Assembly: GCA_028717525.1 (NCBI GenBank)
Contig: JAQUNT010000222.1
Coordinates: forward strand, 1 to 5,026
Origin: Elusimicrobiota bacterium
Lineage (GTDB): Bacteria; Elusimicrobiota; Elusimicrobia; UBA1565; UBA9628
Direction: 5' to 3'
DNA: 5,026 bases
The notes below the pieces were generated by a model. That model saw only the letters and a list, made by a program, of their open reading frames with translations, did no database searches and was not told the origin of the DNA. Below, in pieces: positions 3,665-5,026 of the stretch. A program made the position numbers and the translations under genes. Each line of letters begins with the position of its first letter. The first letter of the stretch is position 1.

Positions 3665-5026
3665 TCAATTGACCGCCTCGCTCATCTGCCGCTGCAGGTC
3701 CTGGTCGATCTGGCCGTCGAGCCACCGTCTCTCCCCGGCTTGGCGCGCCCGGACGACGCTGTCGACCCCCTCGATGGCGCCCTTGACCGCGGCGTACTTG
3801 GCGCGGGCCTCCGAGGCCGACCCCTCGTTGAAGCCGGTCATCAGCAGGCTGGCGAAGCCCGGGATGAACATGTCGAGCAGCCCTCCCGAGCCGGCGCTGA
3901 CCTGGGGGCCGGCCGCGACCGGAAGGGCCGCGACCAGGCCCTCGGACCTCAGGGTCTGGTTGCCGGAGAGCTGGGAGAGCTGTCCGCGCAGAGTCTCGAT
4001 CCCGCTCTGCGCTCGGCGCGCCGCGGCCTGGGCCGCCGAGCCGGCGGCTGCGGCCATCATCTTGTACATGCCGCTGTGGTCCTCGTATTCGGTATGGCAG
4101 CTCTGGTGGCCGTCCGAATCCATCTCGCATTTCGTGACGGGCACGTGCTCGTTGGCGATGGCCATGGCCAGCATGGCCGCCTCGGTGTGGCGCTCGGAGA
4201 TCATCATCTGCAGGTCCCTGTCCACGCCGCGCGCCGTGCCCACGGCCGACTTCATCGGGCCTTCCGCCAGCCGGGCCAGGCTGTCGTGATGGTCTCGGCG
4301 CTTGATGAACTCCGGGACCTGGTCCTGGCCGTAGATGCGGTCGCTGACCCGCCCGCGCATGGCCGCGTTCTCGGCTGCGCGCACGCCGCTCTCCGCCGAG
4401 AGCTCCGCGTCCTTGAAGCGCTGGATCTCCGCCTTGGCCGCCTTGACCTGGTCCTTGAGCTTGCCGCCGAACACCGCGGGGACCGTCTTCTCGTACTCGG
4501 AGAGCAGTCCGTCGAGGCGCCTGGCCTCGGCCGACTCCCGGGAGAGCTCCCCATGGAAATCCTTGAGGACCCGGGCCAGCGCCCCCTCCCTGAGCTTCTC
4601 CGGCTTCTGCGCGCCCGCGTCCCGGGCCGCCGCGATGCCCTTCTTCCAGGCCTCGGGGGTGAGCCCGCCGATGCGCTGCGCGGGGTCCGTGGAGAGCTCG
4701 TTGCAGTTGAGCGCGGTGCGCACGATGACCAAGCTGTCGAAGCCGGCCAAGGCGACGGCCTTGGCCAGAGGATCGTTGGTGGCGTCGGCCACGGTCTTGG
4801 CCTTGGCGGCCTGGGCAGCCGCGATGCGCGCCTGCATGCGCTCGCGCCGTCCCTCGGCCTCCTGGCGCATTCCGGCCAGCGCCCCGGCGTTGCGCGCGCG
4901 GATGGCCTGGCTCATGACGGAGATGTCACGGAAGCTCTTGGAGAGGGTCCACTGCTTCTCCGCCGCCTGCCCGCGGTACCAGAGCGCGCCGCCCGCGACC
5001 GCGGCCAGGGCCACCGCGCCGCCGGC
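3665..5026 (-). CDS. Membrane-anchored, mostly helical protein of unknown function, N-terminus cut by the right edge
   Basis: The minus strand is open from the window edge to TGA at 3667-3665, giving 453 visible residues; the true start lies beyond the edge. A GTG at 5014-5012 is in frame, but it falls inside the hydrophobic segment and is unlikely to be the start. Visible residues 1-16 (AGGAVALAAVAGGALW) form the end of a membrane anchor, followed by YRGQAAEKQW. Most of the rest is charged, Ala-, Glu-, Lys- and Arg-rich helix, likely coiled coil. Landmarks are a Cys in ALNCNELSTD (Cys108), an acidic Cys-X9-Cys-His motif (Cys300 to His311, with Asp303, Asp305 and His307), and a short hydrophobic patch MFIPGFASLLMTGF (386-399) near the C-terminus. 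No family is recognised. It is convergent with the kinase gene, so a functional link is not implied. Codon use is GC-rich like its neighbours, supporting a real gene. Confidence 0.8.
   Translation of the reverse strand, partial: AGGAVALAAVAGGALWYRGQAAEKQWTLSKSFRDISVMSQAIRARNAGALAGMRQEAEGRRERMQARIAAAQAAKAKTVADATNDPLAKAVALAGFDSLVIVRTALNCNELSTDPAQRIGGLTPEAWKKGIAAARDAGAQKPEKLREGALARVLKDFHGELSRESAEARRLDGLLSEYEKTVPAVFGGKLKDQVKAAKAEIQRFKDAELSAESGVRAAENAAMRGRVSDRIYGQDQVPEFIKRRDHHDSLARLAEGPMKSAVGTARGVDRDLQMMISERHTEAAMLAMAIANEHVPVTKCEMDSDGHQSCHTEYEDHSGMYKMMAAAAGSAAQAAARRAQSGIETLRGQLSQLSGNQTLRSEGLVAALPVAAGPQVSAGSGGLLDMFIPGFASLLMTGFNEGSASEARAKYAAVKGAIEGVDSVVRARQAGERRWLDGQIDQDLQRQMSEAVN

Noticed and set aside
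2407..3672. Longer plus-strand open frame over the kinase gene in another frame
   Set aside because: Its translation is Arg-, Pro- and Gly-rich nonsense, whereas the frame starting at 2435 encodes complete kinase motifs.
3543..4130. Minus-strand open frame that overlaps the right-hand gene and the intergenic region
   Set aside because: It has Arg- and Pro-rich composition, no start signal, and overlaps a better-supported gene in another frame.

Overview
The window is strongly GC-rich bacterial DNA. An outer-membrane barrel protein and several exported or membrane-anchored proteins point to a diderm (Gram-negative type) bacterium. The mix of a DUF481 protein, unfamiliar exported proteins and sigma70-like TATAAT boxes set very close to start codons would fit an uncultured lineage such as Elusimicrobiota, but that placement is a guess. 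There is no transposase, integrase, CRISPR array, rRNA or recognisable tRNA.

Layout from left to right. Bases 1-156 hold the start of a minus-strand membrane protein that runs off the left edge. A 99-base divergent promoter region (157-255) follows, with -10 boxes facing both ways and a small inverted repeat between them. On the plus strand come a two-helix membrane protein of 100 residues (256-558) and a DUF481 outer-membrane barrel protein (593-1315), closed by an intrinsic terminator (1353-1377). Next is an unrecognised exported protein (1471-2355) with its own TATAAT box, a 5'-terminal leader hairpin and a Shine-Dalgarno site. It is closed by a 12-bp terminator hairpin (2380-2416) that abuts the next promoter. 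Then comes a soluble histidine kinase with an N-terminal cyclic-nucleotide-binding-type domain (2435-3526). A convergent minus-strand gene for a long, helical, membrane-anchored protein (3665-5026) runs off the right edge. The 138 bases between the two convergent genes hold a long imperfect hairpin.

The genes do not form an obvious pathway. Most sit in units of one or two genes with their own promoter and terminator, and the common theme is the cell envelope: membrane, periplasmic and outer-membrane products beside one cytoplasmic sensor kinase with no response regulator in view. The most notable regulatory pattern is that three of the five visible starts have a -10-like hexamer ending exactly 10 nt before the ATG and a fourth has one 12 nt before it, with no Shine-Dalgarno. 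This predicts leaderless or nearly leaderless mRNAs. The fifth gene has a 30-nt leader with a possible structural switch. No clear new defence or mobile system is visible.
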